NCBI RefSeq assembly: GCF_023016805.1
Contig: NZ_JALKCH010000001.1
Location: forward strand, 310,001 to 374,000
Length of the DNA: 64,000 bases
From: Ancylobacter crimeensis
GTDB lineage: Bacteria > Pseudomonadota > Alphaproteobacteria > Rhizobiales > Xanthobacteraceae
Direction of reading: 5' to 3'
Part shown: in pieces, positions 10,432-19,513 of the stretch
Layout of the letters: every line of letters begins with the position of its first letter
Position numbering within the stretch: position 1 is the stretch's first letter
The notes under the pieces: generated by a model
Told to the model about the DNA's origin: nothing
Database searches by the model: none
The model's input: the letters and a program-made list of their open reading frames with translations, nothing else
Program-made: the position numbers and the translations under genes

Positions 10432-11328
10432 CTAATGCGCGCCGTCCGTCAGCGGTACGCCAAGCCGGCCGGCGAGGTCCTGCACATATTGGAAGGCGGT
10501 GCGGCCGGAACGTGAGCCGCGCGTGGTGGCCCATTCCAGCGCCTCGCTGCGCATTGTCTCTTCATCGGCGGGAATAGCGAAGTGAGCCACGTAGCCGTGC
10601 ACCATGGCGAGGTAGTCGTCCTGGCTGCATTTGTGGAAGCCGAGCCACAGGCCGAAGCGATCCGACAGCGAGACCTTCTCTTCCACTGCCTCGCCGGGAT
10701 TGATGGCGGTCGAGCGCTCATTCTCCATCATGTCGCGCGGCAGCAGATGGCGACGGTTCGAAGTGGCGTAGAAGATGACGTTTTCCGGCCGGCCCTCGAT
10801 GCCGCCCTCCAGCACCGCCTTCAGCGACTTGTAGGAGGTGTCGTCATTGTCGAAGGACAGGTCGTCGCAGAACACGATGAAGCGATAGGGCGCCGCGCGC
10901 ATCAGGCTCATCAGGAGCGGCAGGCTCTCGATGTCTTCGCGATGGATCTCGACCAGCTTCAGAGGGCGGGCACCGCCGGCCGCCATCTCGTGATTGACGG
11001 TGGCATGGGAGGCCTTCACCAGCGAGCTCTTGCCCATGCCGCGCGCTCCCCACAGCAGGGCGTTGTTGGCCGGCAGGCCGCGGGCGAAGCGCGATGTGTT
11101 GTCCAGCAACTGGTCGCGGGTACGCTCGATGCCCTGCAACAGCCGCATCTCGACGCGATTGACCTTCGGCACCGGCTCCAGCCGGCGCTCGGCGGCATTC
11201 CAGACGAAGGCGTCTGCGGCATCGAAATCGGCTTTCGGTGTGCGCGACGGCGCGAGGCGGTCGAGCGCATCGGCGATGCGGACCAGCAGGGCGGTGACAT
11301 CGGAGTCTTCAGGGCGGGCGGCGGACAT
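10432..11328 (-). CDS. DUF815-family AAA+ ATPase
   Basis: A 298-residue P-loop ATPase of the DUF815 (PF05673) family, whose cellular role is not settled. Walker A GARGMGKSS is at residues 94-102, Walker B and sensor strands are in RFIVFCDDLSFD and VIFYATSNRRHL, and the C-terminus has the basic GSRSGR helix. The frame runs open to 11580, but ATG 11328 is chosen since AGAGAAAAG lies just upstream and the family begins around here. It is convergent with the NlpD-like gene and divergent from yajC-secDF, a position it holds widely in Rhizobiales. Confidence 0.88.
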   Translation of the reverse strand: MSAARPEDSDVTALLVRIADALDRLAPSRTPKADFDAADAFVWNAAERRLEPVPKVNRVEMRLLQGIERTRDQLLDNTSRFARGLPANNALLWGARGMGKSSLVKASHATVNHEMAAGGARPLKLVEIHREDIESLPLLMSLMRAAPYRFIVFCDDLSFDNDDTSYKSLKAVLEGGIEGRPENVIFYATSNRRHLLPRDMMENERSTAINPGEAVEEKVSLSDRFGLWLGFHKCSQDDYLAMVHGYVAHFAIPADEETMRSEALEWATTRGSRSGRTAFQYVQDLAGRLGVPLTDGAH

Positions 11329-11751
11329 GGCTTTTCTCTCAACGCTCCTCATCGCCCGGTTGCCAAGAGCGAGGGCGCATGGCGGAGTACCGGACGTTAC
11401 GGTCGAGCAGAGAGTAACCGACGTTACGGTTTTGCAAAGGGGCGATGCCACAAATTCCTGTGGCTCCCCGGTGCACACGATTCTCCCTCGCCGCCGGCGC
11501 GTGCGGGGGCGAGGGCGGCATCCGGGCGGGGCGGCCGTGTGGGCAAAATCATGCTCGTTCGCGAGGGCGATCGGCCGCATGCGCTGTCATGTCCGGTGCC
11601 TTGTGCGCGGCCTCCCGTAACGAGATGGTGCGCGGCGCCGTGACGGCGTTGCAATCGGCGGGCGCGCAAGTATAGTCCGCGCCGCTTGCGCCGGGTGGCA
11701 GGCTCGCCCGCCGCCCGCGCTCTTTGAGATTTCGACGGACAAGGAACGTCT
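11329..11751. other. divergent control region between the DUF815 ATPase and yajC
   Basis: This 423-base gap holds the start signals for two divergent transcripts. The only structure I see is three copies of CGTTACGG, annotated separately. Open frames here lack recognisable content. Confidence 0.5.
11393..11430. repeat. paired direct repeats GACGTTACGGT, possible operator
   Basis: Two exact 11-base copies at 11393-11403 and 11420-11430, a 27-bp period, lie 65-102 bases upstream of the DUF815 start. An inverted copy of the core (CCGTAACG) is at 11615-11622, closer to yajC. This could be a binding site for an unknown regulator of the divergent promoters. Confidence 0.4.
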
Positions 11752-12093
11752 ATGTTCATCACGCCCGCCTTCGCGCAGGCCGCCGGTTCGCCGGGCGGCT
11801 CCGACATGCTGATGTCGCTGCTGCCCTTCGTGCTGATCTTCGTGATCATGTATTTCCTCATCCTGCGCCCGCAGCAGCGCAAGGTGAAGGTGCACCAGGA
11901 AATGGTGAAGAACGTGCGCCGCGGCGACACGGTGGTCACCAATGGCGGCCTGATCGGCAAGGTCACGCGGGTGGTGGACGACAGCGAGCTCGAGATCCAG
12001 ATCGGCGACAACGTGAAGGTGCGTCAGCTCCGTTCGGCGATCTCCGATGTGCGTGCCAAGGGCGAGCCGGCCAAGGACGACGCCGCTTCCTGA
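11752..12093 (+). CDS. yajC: preprotein translocase subunit YajC
   Basis: A 113-residue inner-membrane protein with a short periplasmic head and one transmembrane helix (about residues 20-40, LLPFVLIFVIMYFLIL), then the conserved RPQQRKVKVHQEMVKNVRRGDTV region and a small cytoplasmic beta domain. YajC associates with SecDF and supports proton-motive-force-driven protein export. It is the first gene of the yajC-secD-secF operon, 61 bases before secD. Confidence 0.95.
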   Translation: MFITPAFAQAAGSPGGSDMLMSLLPFVLIFVIMYFLILRPQQRKVKVHQEMVKNVRRGDTVVTNGGLIGKVTRVVDDSELEIQIGDNVKVRQLRSAISDVRAKGEPAKDDAAS

Positions 12094-12154
12094 GTTTCCG
12101 ACGCGCCTGACGACCGCGCACCCGCGAGCGGCGGGGGCGACCGGAAAGATCGAT

Positions 12155-13753
12155 ATGCTTTATTTTTCGCGATGGAAGGCACTGGCGATCGTTGCAGCAT
12201 GCGCGATCATCTGCCTGATGGCCGTGCCGAGCCTTCTGCCCGAGGCGACCTTCGAAAAGCTGCCGCACGCCCTGCAGCGGAAGATCGTCCTCGGCCTCGA
12301 TCTTCAGGGCGGTTCCTACATCGTCCTGCAGGTCGACCAGAACGACATCCGCAAGAATCGGCTGGAGCAGTTGCGCGACGATGCGCGTACCGCGCTGCGC
12401 GATGCCCGCATCGGCTATAGCGGGCTCGCCATACAGGGCAATGCGGTGCAGGTCGTCATCCGCGACGGGCAGGACGCCGCCGGAGCCTTCCAGAAGCTGC
12501 GCGCACTCGCCCAGCCGGTCGGCGGGGTGATGGCGCAGGGCGGCCAGACCGACACCGACATCGCCCAGAACGGCAACACCATCACGCTGACGCCGACCGA
12601 TCCGGGGGTGCAGAACCGCACCATCCAGGCGGTTTCGCAGTCCATCGAGATCATCCGCAAGCGTATCGACCAGCTCGGCACCACCGAGCCCTCGATCCAA
12701 CGCCAGGGCGCGGATCGCATTCAGGTGCAGGTGCCCGGCCTGCAGGATCCCTCGCGCCTGAAGGCGCTACTGGGTCAGACCGCGAAGCTCACCTTCCGTC
12801 TGGTGGATACCTCCATGAACCCGGAGCAGGCGCTGCAGTCGCGGCCGCCGGCTGGCACCGAGGTGCTCTATTCGCAGGGCGAGCCGAAACACCCTTATCT
12901 CATCGAGCAGCGGGTGCTGGTGGCGGGCGAGGATCTGGTGGACGCGCAGCCGAGCTTCGATCCGCAGACCCGCGAGCCGGTGGTGACGTTCCGCTTCAAC
13001 GGAACCGGCGCACGCCGCTTCGCCGAGGCGACGCAGGCCAATGTCGGCCGTCCCTTCGCCATCGTGCTCGACAATCAGGTGATCTCGGCGCCCGTGATCC
13101 GCGAGCCGATCATGGGCGGTTCGGGCCAGATTTCCGGCAGCTTCACCGTTCAGCAGGCGAACGATCTCGCCATTCTCCTGCGCGCCGGCGCTCTTCCGGT
13201 GCCGCTGCAGGTGGTGGAGGAGCGCACGGTGGGCGCCGGCCTCGGCGCCGACTCCATCCGCGCCGGCATTCTGGCGTCGGTGATCGGCGCCGTGCTGGTG
13301 GCGGCCTTCATGATCGCGACCTACGGGCTGTTCGGCGTCATCGCCGTGGTGGCGGTCGCGGTCAATGTCGGCATGATCCTCGGCGTGCTGGCCATGCTCG
13401 GCGCCACGCTGACCTTGCCGGGCATCGCGGGCATCGTGCTTACGGTCGGCATCGCGGTCGATTCCAACGTGCTGATCTATGAGCGCATCCGCGAGGAAGC
13501 CCGTGCCGGCCGTTCCGCGATCTCGGCCATCGATGCCGGCTTCTCGCGCGCGCTGGCGACGATCCTCGATTCCAACATCACGACCTTCATCGCGGCGGCG
13601 GTGCTGTTCTACATCGGCTCCGGGCCGGTGCGCGGCTTCGCCATCACCTTCGGAATCGGCATCATCACGACGGTGTTCACCGCCTTCACCCTGACCCGGC
13701 TCATGGTCGCCATGTGGGTGCGCGCCAAGCGTCCCCAGCACGTGCCGATCTGA
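12155..13753 (+). CDS. secD: protein translocase subunit SecD
   Basis: A 532-residue RND-type membrane protein that, with SecF, uses the proton gradient to help pull proteins through SecYEG. It has a first transmembrane helix, the DLQGGSY motif of the P1 domain, a large periplasmic domain, then five helices from about residue 365 with GIVLTVGIAVDSNVLIYERIREE, which carries the conserved Asp. The frame is open further upstream, but ATG 12155 is the natural start. It ends 14 bases before secF. Confidence 0.96.
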   Translation: MLYFSRWKALAIVAACAIICLMAVPSLLPEATFEKLPHALQRKIVLGLDLQGGSYIVLQVDQNDIRKNRLEQLRDDARTALRDARIGYSGLAIQGNAVQVVIRDGQDAAGAFQKLRALAQPVGGVMAQGGQTDTDIAQNGNTITLTPTDPGVQNRTIQAVSQSIEIIRKRIDQLGTTEPSIQRQGADRIQVQVPGLQDPSRLKALLGQTAKLTFRLVDTSMNPEQALQSRPPAGTEVLYSQGEPKHPYLIEQRVLVAGEDLVDAQPSFDPQTREPVVTFRFNGTGARRFAEATQANVGRPFAIVLDNQVISAPVIREPIMGGSGQISGSFTVQQANDLAILLRAGALPVPLQVVEERTVGAGLGADSIRAGILASVIGAVLVAAFMIATYGLFGVIAVVAVAVNVGMILGVLAMLGATLTLPGIAGIVLTVGIAVDSNVLIYERIREEARAGRSAISAIDAGFSRALATILDSNITTFIAAAVLFYIGSGPVRGFAITFGIGIITTVFTAFTLTRLMVAMWVRAKRPQHVPI

Positions 13754-13767
13754 GAAAGGCGAGCGCC

Positions 13768-14739
13768 ATGCGTCTTCTTCGCATCGTCCCCGACGATACC
13801 AATTTCGACTTCATGCGCTTCCGGCGCATCAGCTTCCCGATCTCGGCCTTCCTGTCGATCGTGGCGCTGGCTTCGTTCCTCGTGTTCGGGCTGAATTTCG
13901 GCATCGACTTCAAGGGCGGCACGCTGCTCGAGGTGCGCTATCCGAACGGCACGCTGAACATGGCCGATGTGCGCGGCAAGCTGGAGGAGCTCAATCTCGG
14001 CGAGGTGCAGATCCAGTCCATCGGCAGCGACGGCGAGGTACTCATCCGCATCGCCCAGCAACCGGGCGGCGAGCAGGCCCAGCAGGCCGTGGTCGGTCGG
14101 GTGCGCGCTACGCTCGGCGATCAGGTGGAATACCGCCGGGTCGAGGTGGTGGGCCCGCGTGTCTCGCAGGAGCTGCTCAGCTACGGCATCATCGGACTAA
14201 TGCTCGCGGTCATCGCGATCCTGATCTATCTGTGGTTCCGGTTCGAGTGGCAGTTCGCGCTCGGCGCCTCGATCGCGAACTTCCACGACATCGTGCTCAC
14301 GATCGGCTTCATGTCGATCTTTCAGATCGATTTCGACCTCACCAGCGTTGCCGCGCTGCTCACCATCCTCGGCTATTCGCTGAACGACACGATCGTCATC
14401 TATGACCGCATCCGCGAAATGCTGCGGCGCTACAAGAAGATGCCGATCGACGAGCTGCTCAACCACTCGGTGAACGCGACCCTGTCGCGCTCGATCATCA
14501 CCCACGTCACCGTCACCCTGGCGCTGCTGTCGCTGGTGCTGTTCGGCGGCCGGGCGATCCATTCCTTCTCCGTGACGATGATGTTCGGCGTGGTGCTGGT
14601 CGGCACCTACACCTCCATCTTCATCGCCTCGCCGCTGCTCATCTATCTCGGCGTCAACACCCGCATGGCGGAAGAGAAGGCCGAGAAGGAGAAGAAGAAC
14701 AAGGCCGAGCGCGGCGCGGCGGAGCGGACGGCGGGCTGA
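13768..14739 (+). CDS. secF: protein translocase subunit SecF
   Basis: A 323-residue partner of SecD with six transmembrane helices. FGIDFKGGTLLEV near residue 44 is the SecF P1 signature, and ILGYSLNDTIVIYDRIRE in the fourth-helix region contains the conserved Asp. The tail is Lys/Glu-rich and presumably cytoplasmic. ATG 13768 follows GAAAGG. It is the third gene of the yajC-secD-secF operon, with the Mth938-like gene 5 bases downstream. Confidence 0.96.
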   Translation: MRLLRIVPDDTNFDFMRFRRISFPISAFLSIVALASFLVFGLNFGIDFKGGTLLEVRYPNGTLNMADVRGKLEELNLGEVQIQSIGSDGEVLIRIAQQPGGEQAQQAVVGRVRATLGDQVEYRRVEVVGPRVSQELLSYGIIGLMLAVIAILIYLWFRFEWQFALGASIANFHDIVLTIGFMSIFQIDFDLTSVAALLTILGYSLNDTIVIYDRIREMLRRYKKMPIDELLNHSVNATLSRSIITHVTVTLALLSLVLFGGRAIHSFSVTMMFGVVLVGTYTSIFIASPLLIYLGVNTRMAEEKAEKEKKNKAERGAAERTAG

Positions 14740-14744
14740 GGACG

Positions 14745-15194
14745 ATGGCGGGTTTCCCGGACAGGTCTCGCCCGCCCGGCGCCGGCCCGTCCGGCGCACG
14801 CTCTCCCGACACTCGCGCACCCGACGCGCCCGGCCATCTGCCCCAGCAGGTGCCGATCGAAGGCTATGGCGGCGGGTTCTTCCATTTTGCCGGCATGGCC
14901 TCCAGCGGTTCCATCCTTGCCTTGCCCTCCGGCATCCATGAATGGGCGGCACGGCTGCCTGTCGACATCACGGAAGCCGCACTGGCGCAGGTCTTCGCCG
15001 ACGCCCGGCGGCTCGAACTCGTGCTCATCGGCACCGGGCCCGATCCCTGGCCGATCCCGGAGGCACTGCGCTGGCGCTTTCGCGATGCCGGCGTGCGGGT
15101 GGATGCCATGCCGACCCGCTCGGCCGCCGCGACCTATAATGTTCTGCTGGCCGAAGGCAGGGCTGTCGGTGCTGCGCTTCTCGCGCTGGCCTGA
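14745..15194 (+). CDS. Mth938/NDUFAF3-like domain protein
   Basis: A 149-residue protein with a disordered Pro/Gly-rich head and, from about residue 35, an Mth938-like (DUF498) domain: VPIEGYGGGFFHFAG, then IGTGPDPWPIPEALRWRF and ATYNVLLAEGRAVGAALLAL. The mitochondrial member NDUFAF3 is a complex I assembly factor; the bacterial function is unproven. It is the fourth gene in line with secDF (5 bases after secF) and is followed by an NDUFAF6-like gene, which supports a shared membrane-complex assembly role. Confidence 0.85.
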   Translation: MAGFPDRSRPPGAGPSGARSPDTRAPDAPGHLPQQVPIEGYGGGFFHFAGMASSGSILALPSGIHEWAARLPVDITEAALAQVFADARRLELVLIGTGPDPWPIPEALRWRFRDAGVRVDAMPTRSAAATYNVLLAEGRAVGAALLALA

Positions 15195-15263
15195 GGCCGT
15201 GCCCATCGAACCTTTAACCCAATGCCCCTTGATGGTCGCCCGTTCCGGCCTCACCTGCCAACC

Positions 15264-16136
15264 ATGACCGCCGACACCGTGTCTCCCGCCGATCATTGCC
15301 GCGACCTCGTGCGATTGCTGGACCGCGACCGCTATGTCGCCGACCTGTTCGCTCCGGCGGAGCGGCGCGATGCGCTGTTCGCGCTCCACGCCTTCAACGC
15401 CGAGGTGGCGCGGGTGCGCGAGGCGATCAGCAATCCGCTGGCCGGCGAGGTGCGCCTGCAATGGTGGAGCGATGCGTTGATCGGCGAAGCGCGGGGCGAT
15501 GTGATGGCTCATCCGGTCGCGGCCGGGTTGCTGGCCGCAGTCGAGGCTTATCGGCTACCGCGGGAGGCGCTGTTCGCGCTGATCGATGCCCGTATCTTCG
15601 ATCTCTATGATGACCCGATGCCGACCGTGCGCGACCTCGAAGGTTATGCGGGTGAGACATCCTCCGCCCTCATCCGGCTCGGCTGTCTCATCCTTGGCGG
15701 ACCGGCGGACCGCGCCTCGGCCGATGCGGCCGGCCATGCGGGCGTCGCCTATGCCATTGCCGGGTTGCTGCGCGCCTTCCCCATACATGCCAGCCGCGGC
15801 CAGTGCTATGTGCCGCTTGAACTTCTGAAGAACCACGGCGCGAGCCGTGATGACGCGGTGTCCGGTACGCCGACGACGGGGCTGCTCGCGGCGCTGGCGG
15901 ATCTGCGCAACATCGCCCGCCGGCACTATGCCGAAGCGCGGGCGGCGCTGGGCGGGGTGGCGCCGCAGGCCCGCGCGGCCTTCCTGCCGCTGGCCCTCGT
16001 GCCGGGTGACCTTGCCCGGATGGAGCAAGCGCACGATCCGTTCCGCGAGGTGCCGGCCATGCCGGCACTGCTGCGGTTGTGGCGCCTCTGGCGTGCGTCG
16101 CGTGCCGCCTCGACCGATAGCTGGCCGGACGCCTGA
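15264..16136 (+). CDS. squalene/phytoene-synthase-fold protein, NDUFAF6-like
   Basis: A 290-residue protein with the all-helical trans-isoprenyl diphosphate synthase fold (DHCRDLVRLLDRDRYVADLF, RLQWWSDAL, GQCYVPLELL). The Asp-rich motifs that bind diphosphate in true synthases are absent: the first reads FNAEVARV and the second GYAGETSSA. This pattern fits NDUFAF6, the mitochondrial complex I assembly factor, rather than carotenoid or hopanoid synthesis. It follows the NDUFAF3-like gene in the same direction. The first ATG of the frame (15222) would add a short head; ATG 15264 was chosen. Confidence 0.8.
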   Translation: MTADTVSPADHCRDLVRLLDRDRYVADLFAPAERRDALFALHAFNAEVARVREAISNPLAGEVRLQWWSDALIGEARGDVMAHPVAAGLLAAVEAYRLPREALFALIDARIFDLYDDPMPTVRDLEGYAGETSSALIRLGCLILGGPADRASADAAGHAGVAYAIAGLLRAFPIHASRGQCYVPLELLKNHGASRDDAVSGTPTTGLLAALADLRNIARRHYAEARAALGGVAPQARAAFLPLALVPGDLARMEQAHDPFREVPAMPALLRLWRLWRASRAASTDSWPDA

Positions 16137-16152
16137 TCCTCACGTCGCGGCG

Positions 16153-17277
16153 TCAGATGCCGCGGCGGACCCGGTCGGTGAGGTTCAGACGGTGCCGGAT
16201 GATAGGTTCCAGCACCATGCGGTCGGCGTCGGATTGGGGAAGTTGCGCAAGCTGGTCGATCTGGTTCAGCGCGACGAGCCGCACCAGATCGTCGCGCACC
16301 ACGCCGTTTGCGTCGCGCGGCAAGGCCTCGACGATCTGGATGTGTTCGGGCGGAAGCTGGCCGGGCAGGGCGCTCGCCAGATGCGCGCGAAGGGCGTCGG
16401 CCGAGAGCACCGCGCCGGGTTCGGCCTCGACGAAGGCATAGAGGCCGAAGGATTTACCCGGCGTCGGGAAGTCCGCGATATGCGCCTCCCGCACGCCGGG
16501 GGCGCCCGCAAGCGCGATGGCGATGGCCGGACCCTGTTCCATGGCGCGTGGGCCGCGGCCTTCGGTGTCGTGATAGTTCAGCAGCTTGCGAGTGACGAAG
16601 ACATAGATCTTCTTGCCCGTGGCCATCCAGATGCGGTTGACGAGGCTCTTGCGGGCGAGGATGCGCTTTTCACTCAGGGTAAGAGCCTCCGGGCAGAAGC
16701 TCCTCTTCTGCTTGAGGAAATGCCGGATGTCTTCATAGGCTGCGACGCGGAAGAACTTGCTGCGCCGGCGGCGCCGTCCGCTCTCGTCGCCCGCGCTGGT
16801 GCAGATCGCGAGCTGGAAATCCATCAGCAGCGCCGATCCGTCCGGGCGGCGCAGCCAGTTCTGCGGCTTGGCGAGGTCGTTGTGCACGATGCCGCGGCGA
16901 TGGATCGCCGTGAGCGACGCGCGGGCGGAGGCGAAGAAGGCACGCTCGCCGACCGGGCGGGCGATCTGCAGCGGCACGCCATCGGCCCAGCCGCGCACGA
17001 GGAAGCCTTCCTCCAGCGCATAGACCGGCACCGTGTAGCCGCACCCCTCGGCCCGACGCAAAGCCCGCGCCTCGCGCTTTGCGAAGTGCCGCGCCAGCGG
17101 CTTCACCCACCATGCCACGTCGCTGTAGCGCCGCCTCACCGCGGGCATGGCGCGGCCCTCCCTGTCGTACCAGGTGCCGCGCTCGATGGTGGAGAAGATG
17201 TCGCGCTTCAGCACGCTGTCGATGTCGAAGGTACCGCGCAGCGGCGCCCCGGTGGGCGGCGGGCTCTGCATGTTCAT
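16153..17277 (-). CDS. kinase-like domain fused to an AMP-synthetase C-terminal-like domain
   Basis: A 374-residue fusion. Residues about 20-160 form a small kinase fold: [10 protein letters not shown] (132-141) is the catalytic loop and MDFQ (152-155) stands where DFG would be. A basic helical linker follows (about 167-230, with a run of five Arg). Residues about 250-338 look like the C-terminal domain of acyl/aryl-CoA or adenylating synthetases, but the catalytic Lys of the usual TGK motif is replaced (NGV, 324-326). The start overlaps the trmFO stop (ATGA), so it is translationally coupled. No signal peptide or membrane helix is seen. The substrate is unknown; a sugar, lipid or small-molecule kinase is as possible as a protein kinase. 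Confidence 0.7.
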   Translation of the reverse strand: MNMQSPPPTGAPLRGTFDIDSVLKRDIFSTIERGTWYDREGRAMPAVRRRYSDVAWWVKPLARHFAKREARALRRAEGCGYTVPVYALEEGFLVRGWADGVPLQIARPVGERAFFASARASLTAIHRRGIVHNDLAKPQNWLRRPDGSALLMDFQLAICTSAGDESGRRRRRSKFFRVAAYEDIRHFLKQKRSFCPEALTLSEKRILARKSLVNRIWMATGKKIYVFVTRKLLNYHDTEGRGPRAMEQGPAIAIALAGAPGVREAHIADFPTPGKSFGLYAFVEAEPGAVLSADALRAHLASALPGQLPPEHIQIVEALPRDANGVVRDDLVRLVALNQIDQLAQLPQSDADRMVLEPIIRHRLNLTDRVRRGI

Positions 17278-18728
17278 TCCGCCGCCTTGCGTGCGAGGCC
17301 ATAGGCGCCGGCCCAGCCCACGATGTCGCGCAACGCGCGGCGGGCCATTTCCTGCTTGCGGGCGACGCCCTTCTGCGCGCCGCGCAGCCGCTTGCCGTCC
17401 TCGCCGACCAGCGGCGTATCGGCCAGCGGCGGGAACAGCCCGAAATTCACGTTCATCGGCTGGAAGGAGCGCGGCCGCGCGTCCTTGTCCTCATCCCCGG
17501 CGTCGGCCTCGTCGGCCAGGATGTGACCGCCGGTGATGTGGGCAAGCAACGCGCCATGGGCGGTCGTCGGCGGGGGCGGTGCGAGCGTGACGTCATGCCG
17601 TTCGGCGGCGGCAAAGCGACCGGCCATCAGGCCGACGCTGGCGCTTTCCACATAGCCCTCGCAGCCGGTAATTTGGCCGGCAAACCGTAGCCGCGGTTCG
17701 GCCTTCAGGCACAGCGTGCCGTCGAGAAGCTGCGGTGAGTTGAGGTAGGTGTTGCGATGCAGGCCTCCCAGCCGGGCAAATTCGGCGTTCTCCAGCCCCG
17801 GGATCATGCGGAAGATGCGCACCTGCTCGGCATGGCGGGCCTTGGTCTGGAAGCCGACCATGTTGAACAGCGTGCCCAGCGCATTGTCCTGCCGAAGCTG
17901 CACGATGGCGTGGCACTTCACCTCCGGGTTGCGCGGATTGGTGAGGCCGACCGGCTTCATCGGGCCGTGGCGCAGCGTCTCCGGTCCCCGTGCAGCCATC
18001 ACCTCGATCGGCAGGCAGCCGTCGAAATAGGGCGTCTTCGTCTCGAAGTCGCGGAACGGCACGGTGTCGGAGGCGATCAGCGCGGCGACGAAGGCATCGT
18101 ACTGCGCCTTGTCCATCGGGCAGTTGATATAGTCCGCCCCGGTGCCGCCCGGTCCCGGCTTGTCGTAACGCGACTGGAACCAGGCGACGTCCATGTCGAT
18201 CGAATCGAAATGGACGATGGGCGCGATGGCGTCGAAGAATGCGAGCGAATCCTCGCCGGTGCGCGTCCGGATCGCTTCTGCCAGCGCGGGCGAGGTGAGG
18301 GGCCCGGTGGCGATGACGACGCTGTCCCAGTCCTCCGGCGGCAGCGCATCGATCTCGCCGCGCGCGAGCGTGACGAGCGGCTCGGCGGTGATGGCGGCGG
18401 TCACTGCGGCGGCGAATCCGTCGCGATCGACAGCCAACGCGCCGCCTGCCGGAATCTGGTGCGCATCGGCGCAGGCCATGATGAGCGAGCCGAGACGGCG
18501 CATCTCCTCATGCAGCACCCCGACCGCATTGGTGGTGTGGTCGTCGGAACGGAACGAATTGGAGCAGACCAGCTCGGCGAGGTCGTCGCCCTTGTGCGCA
18601 TCGGTGGGGCGCTGGGGGCGCATCTCGTGCAGCACCACCGGGACGCCGGCCTTCGCCAGCTGCCAGGCCGCCTCCGAGCCCGCCAGTCCACCACCGACCA
18701 CATGCACCGGGCGCAATCCGTCCGCCAT
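17274..18728 (-). CDS. trmFO: folate-dependent tRNA (uracil-54-C5) methyltransferase TrmFO
   Basis: A 484-residue FAD protein that makes ribothymidine at tRNA position 54 using methylene-tetrahydrofolate. The N-terminal FAD motif [15 protein letters not shown] and the family signatures [21 protein letters not shown] segment and [19 protein letters not shown] region (here [14 protein letters not shown]) are present. The frame opens earlier (18830), but ATG 18728 with GAGGAGAGG upstream is the correct start. Its last bases overlap the kinase-fusion gene, so the two form one transcript. Confidence 0.95.
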   Translation of the reverse strand: MADGLRPVHVVGGGLAGSEAAWQLAKAGVPVVLHEMRPQRPTDAHKGDDLAELVCSNSFRSDDHTTNAVGVLHEEMRRLGSLIMACADAHQIPAGGALAVDRDGFAAAVTAAITAEPLVTLARGEIDALPPEDWDSVVIATGPLTSPALAEAIRTRTGEDSLAFFDAIAPIVHFDSIDMDVAWFQSRYDKPGPGGTGADYINCPMDKAQYDAFVAALIASDTVPFRDFETKTPYFDGCLPIEVMAARGPETLRHGPMKPVGLTNPRNPEVKCHAIVQLRQDNALGTLFNMVGFQTKARHAEQVRIFRMIPGLENAEFARLGGLHRNTYLNSPQLLDGTLCLKAEPRLRFAGQITGCEGYVESASVGLMAGRFAAAERHDVTLAPPPPTTAHGALLAHITGGHILADEADAGDEDKDARPRSFQPMNVNFGLFPPLADTPLVGEDGKRLRGAQKGVARKQEMARRALRDIVGWAGAYGLARKAAE

Positions 18729-18880
18729 GCCTCTCCTCGCCTCGCTCTTCTTTTCGGCCGCCCCCTTAGCACGGAATTGCCGCAGGCGCAGGAACAATGG
18801 CGCTCGTCCCCGTCGTGCGCTTTCCTTCATCGTGCGGATGAGCTAGGCCACGGCGGTCCCGGCCCACCAACGGCAACACG

Positions 18881-19507
18881 ATGCAGCTTCTCCTGATCCG
18901 CCACGGCAACACCTTCGAACCGGGTGAAACGAGCCGCTGGGTCGGCGCCCGCACCGACCTGCCGCTCACGACCGAGGGGCGGGCCCAGGCGGCGCGGCTC
19001 GGTGCCCGGCTGAGGGAGGCCGGCCTCGCGCCGAGCGCGATCGTTCACGGCCCCATGTTGCGTCATCGCCAGAGTGCCGAAGAACTGGCCTCTGCGCTCG
19101 GCCACCCGGCAAACACCCTGCTCCGCGACGAGCGCTTGCAGGAGATCGACTACGGCACCTGGGAAGACCGCAGCAATGCCGAAATCGCGTCCTTCGTGCC
19201 GGAGGCGGTGCTGGCGGCGTGGAGCCGCGACGGCGTCTGGCCGGCGGTTGCCGGCTGGGCGACACGCGAGGCGGATTTCCTGGCGACGCTGCGGGGCGTG
19301 CTGGCGGACATCGCGGCACGGGCGGGCGAAGGCGAGCGCATCGCCCTGGTGACGAGCGGCGGCACCATCCGCTCGCTCTATCGGGCCGCCGGCTTCGATG
19401 CCGAAGGGGCCGACACGCGGGCGCGCACCGGCAGCGCGTCGGCGTTGACGCGGCTCGGCGATGACTGGCGGCTCGATTTCTGGAACCGTCGGCCGGACGA
19501 TCTTTGA
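18881..19507 (+). CDS. histidine-phosphatase-superfamily protein lacking the second catalytic His
   Basis: A 208-residue protein of the phosphoglycerate-mutase fold. The nucleophile motif RHGNT (His8) and the Glu region DYGTWEDR are present, but the second catalytic His is Ser159 in LVTSGGTIRS, a substitution seen in some family branches. It may be a weak phosphatase, act on an unusual substrate or bind without catalysis. It is divergent from trmFO and convergent with kdsB, 6 bases away, so it has no obvious operon partner. Confidence 0.85.
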   Translation: MQLLLIRHGNTFEPGETSRWVGARTDLPLTTEGRAQAARLGARLREAGLAPSAIVHGPMLRHRQSAEELASALGHPANTLLRDERLQEIDYGTWEDRSNAEIASFVPEAVLAAWSRDGVWPAVAGWATREADFLATLRGVLADIAARAGEGERIALVTSGGTIRSLYRAAGFDAEGADTRARTGSASALTRLGDDWRLDFWNRRPDDL

Positions 19508-19513
19508 GTCCGC

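Noticed and set aside
15264-16136. Carotenoid or hopanoid synthase
   Set aside because: The fold matches, but both Asp-rich substrate motifs are missing and the gene context favours an NDUFAF6-like role.
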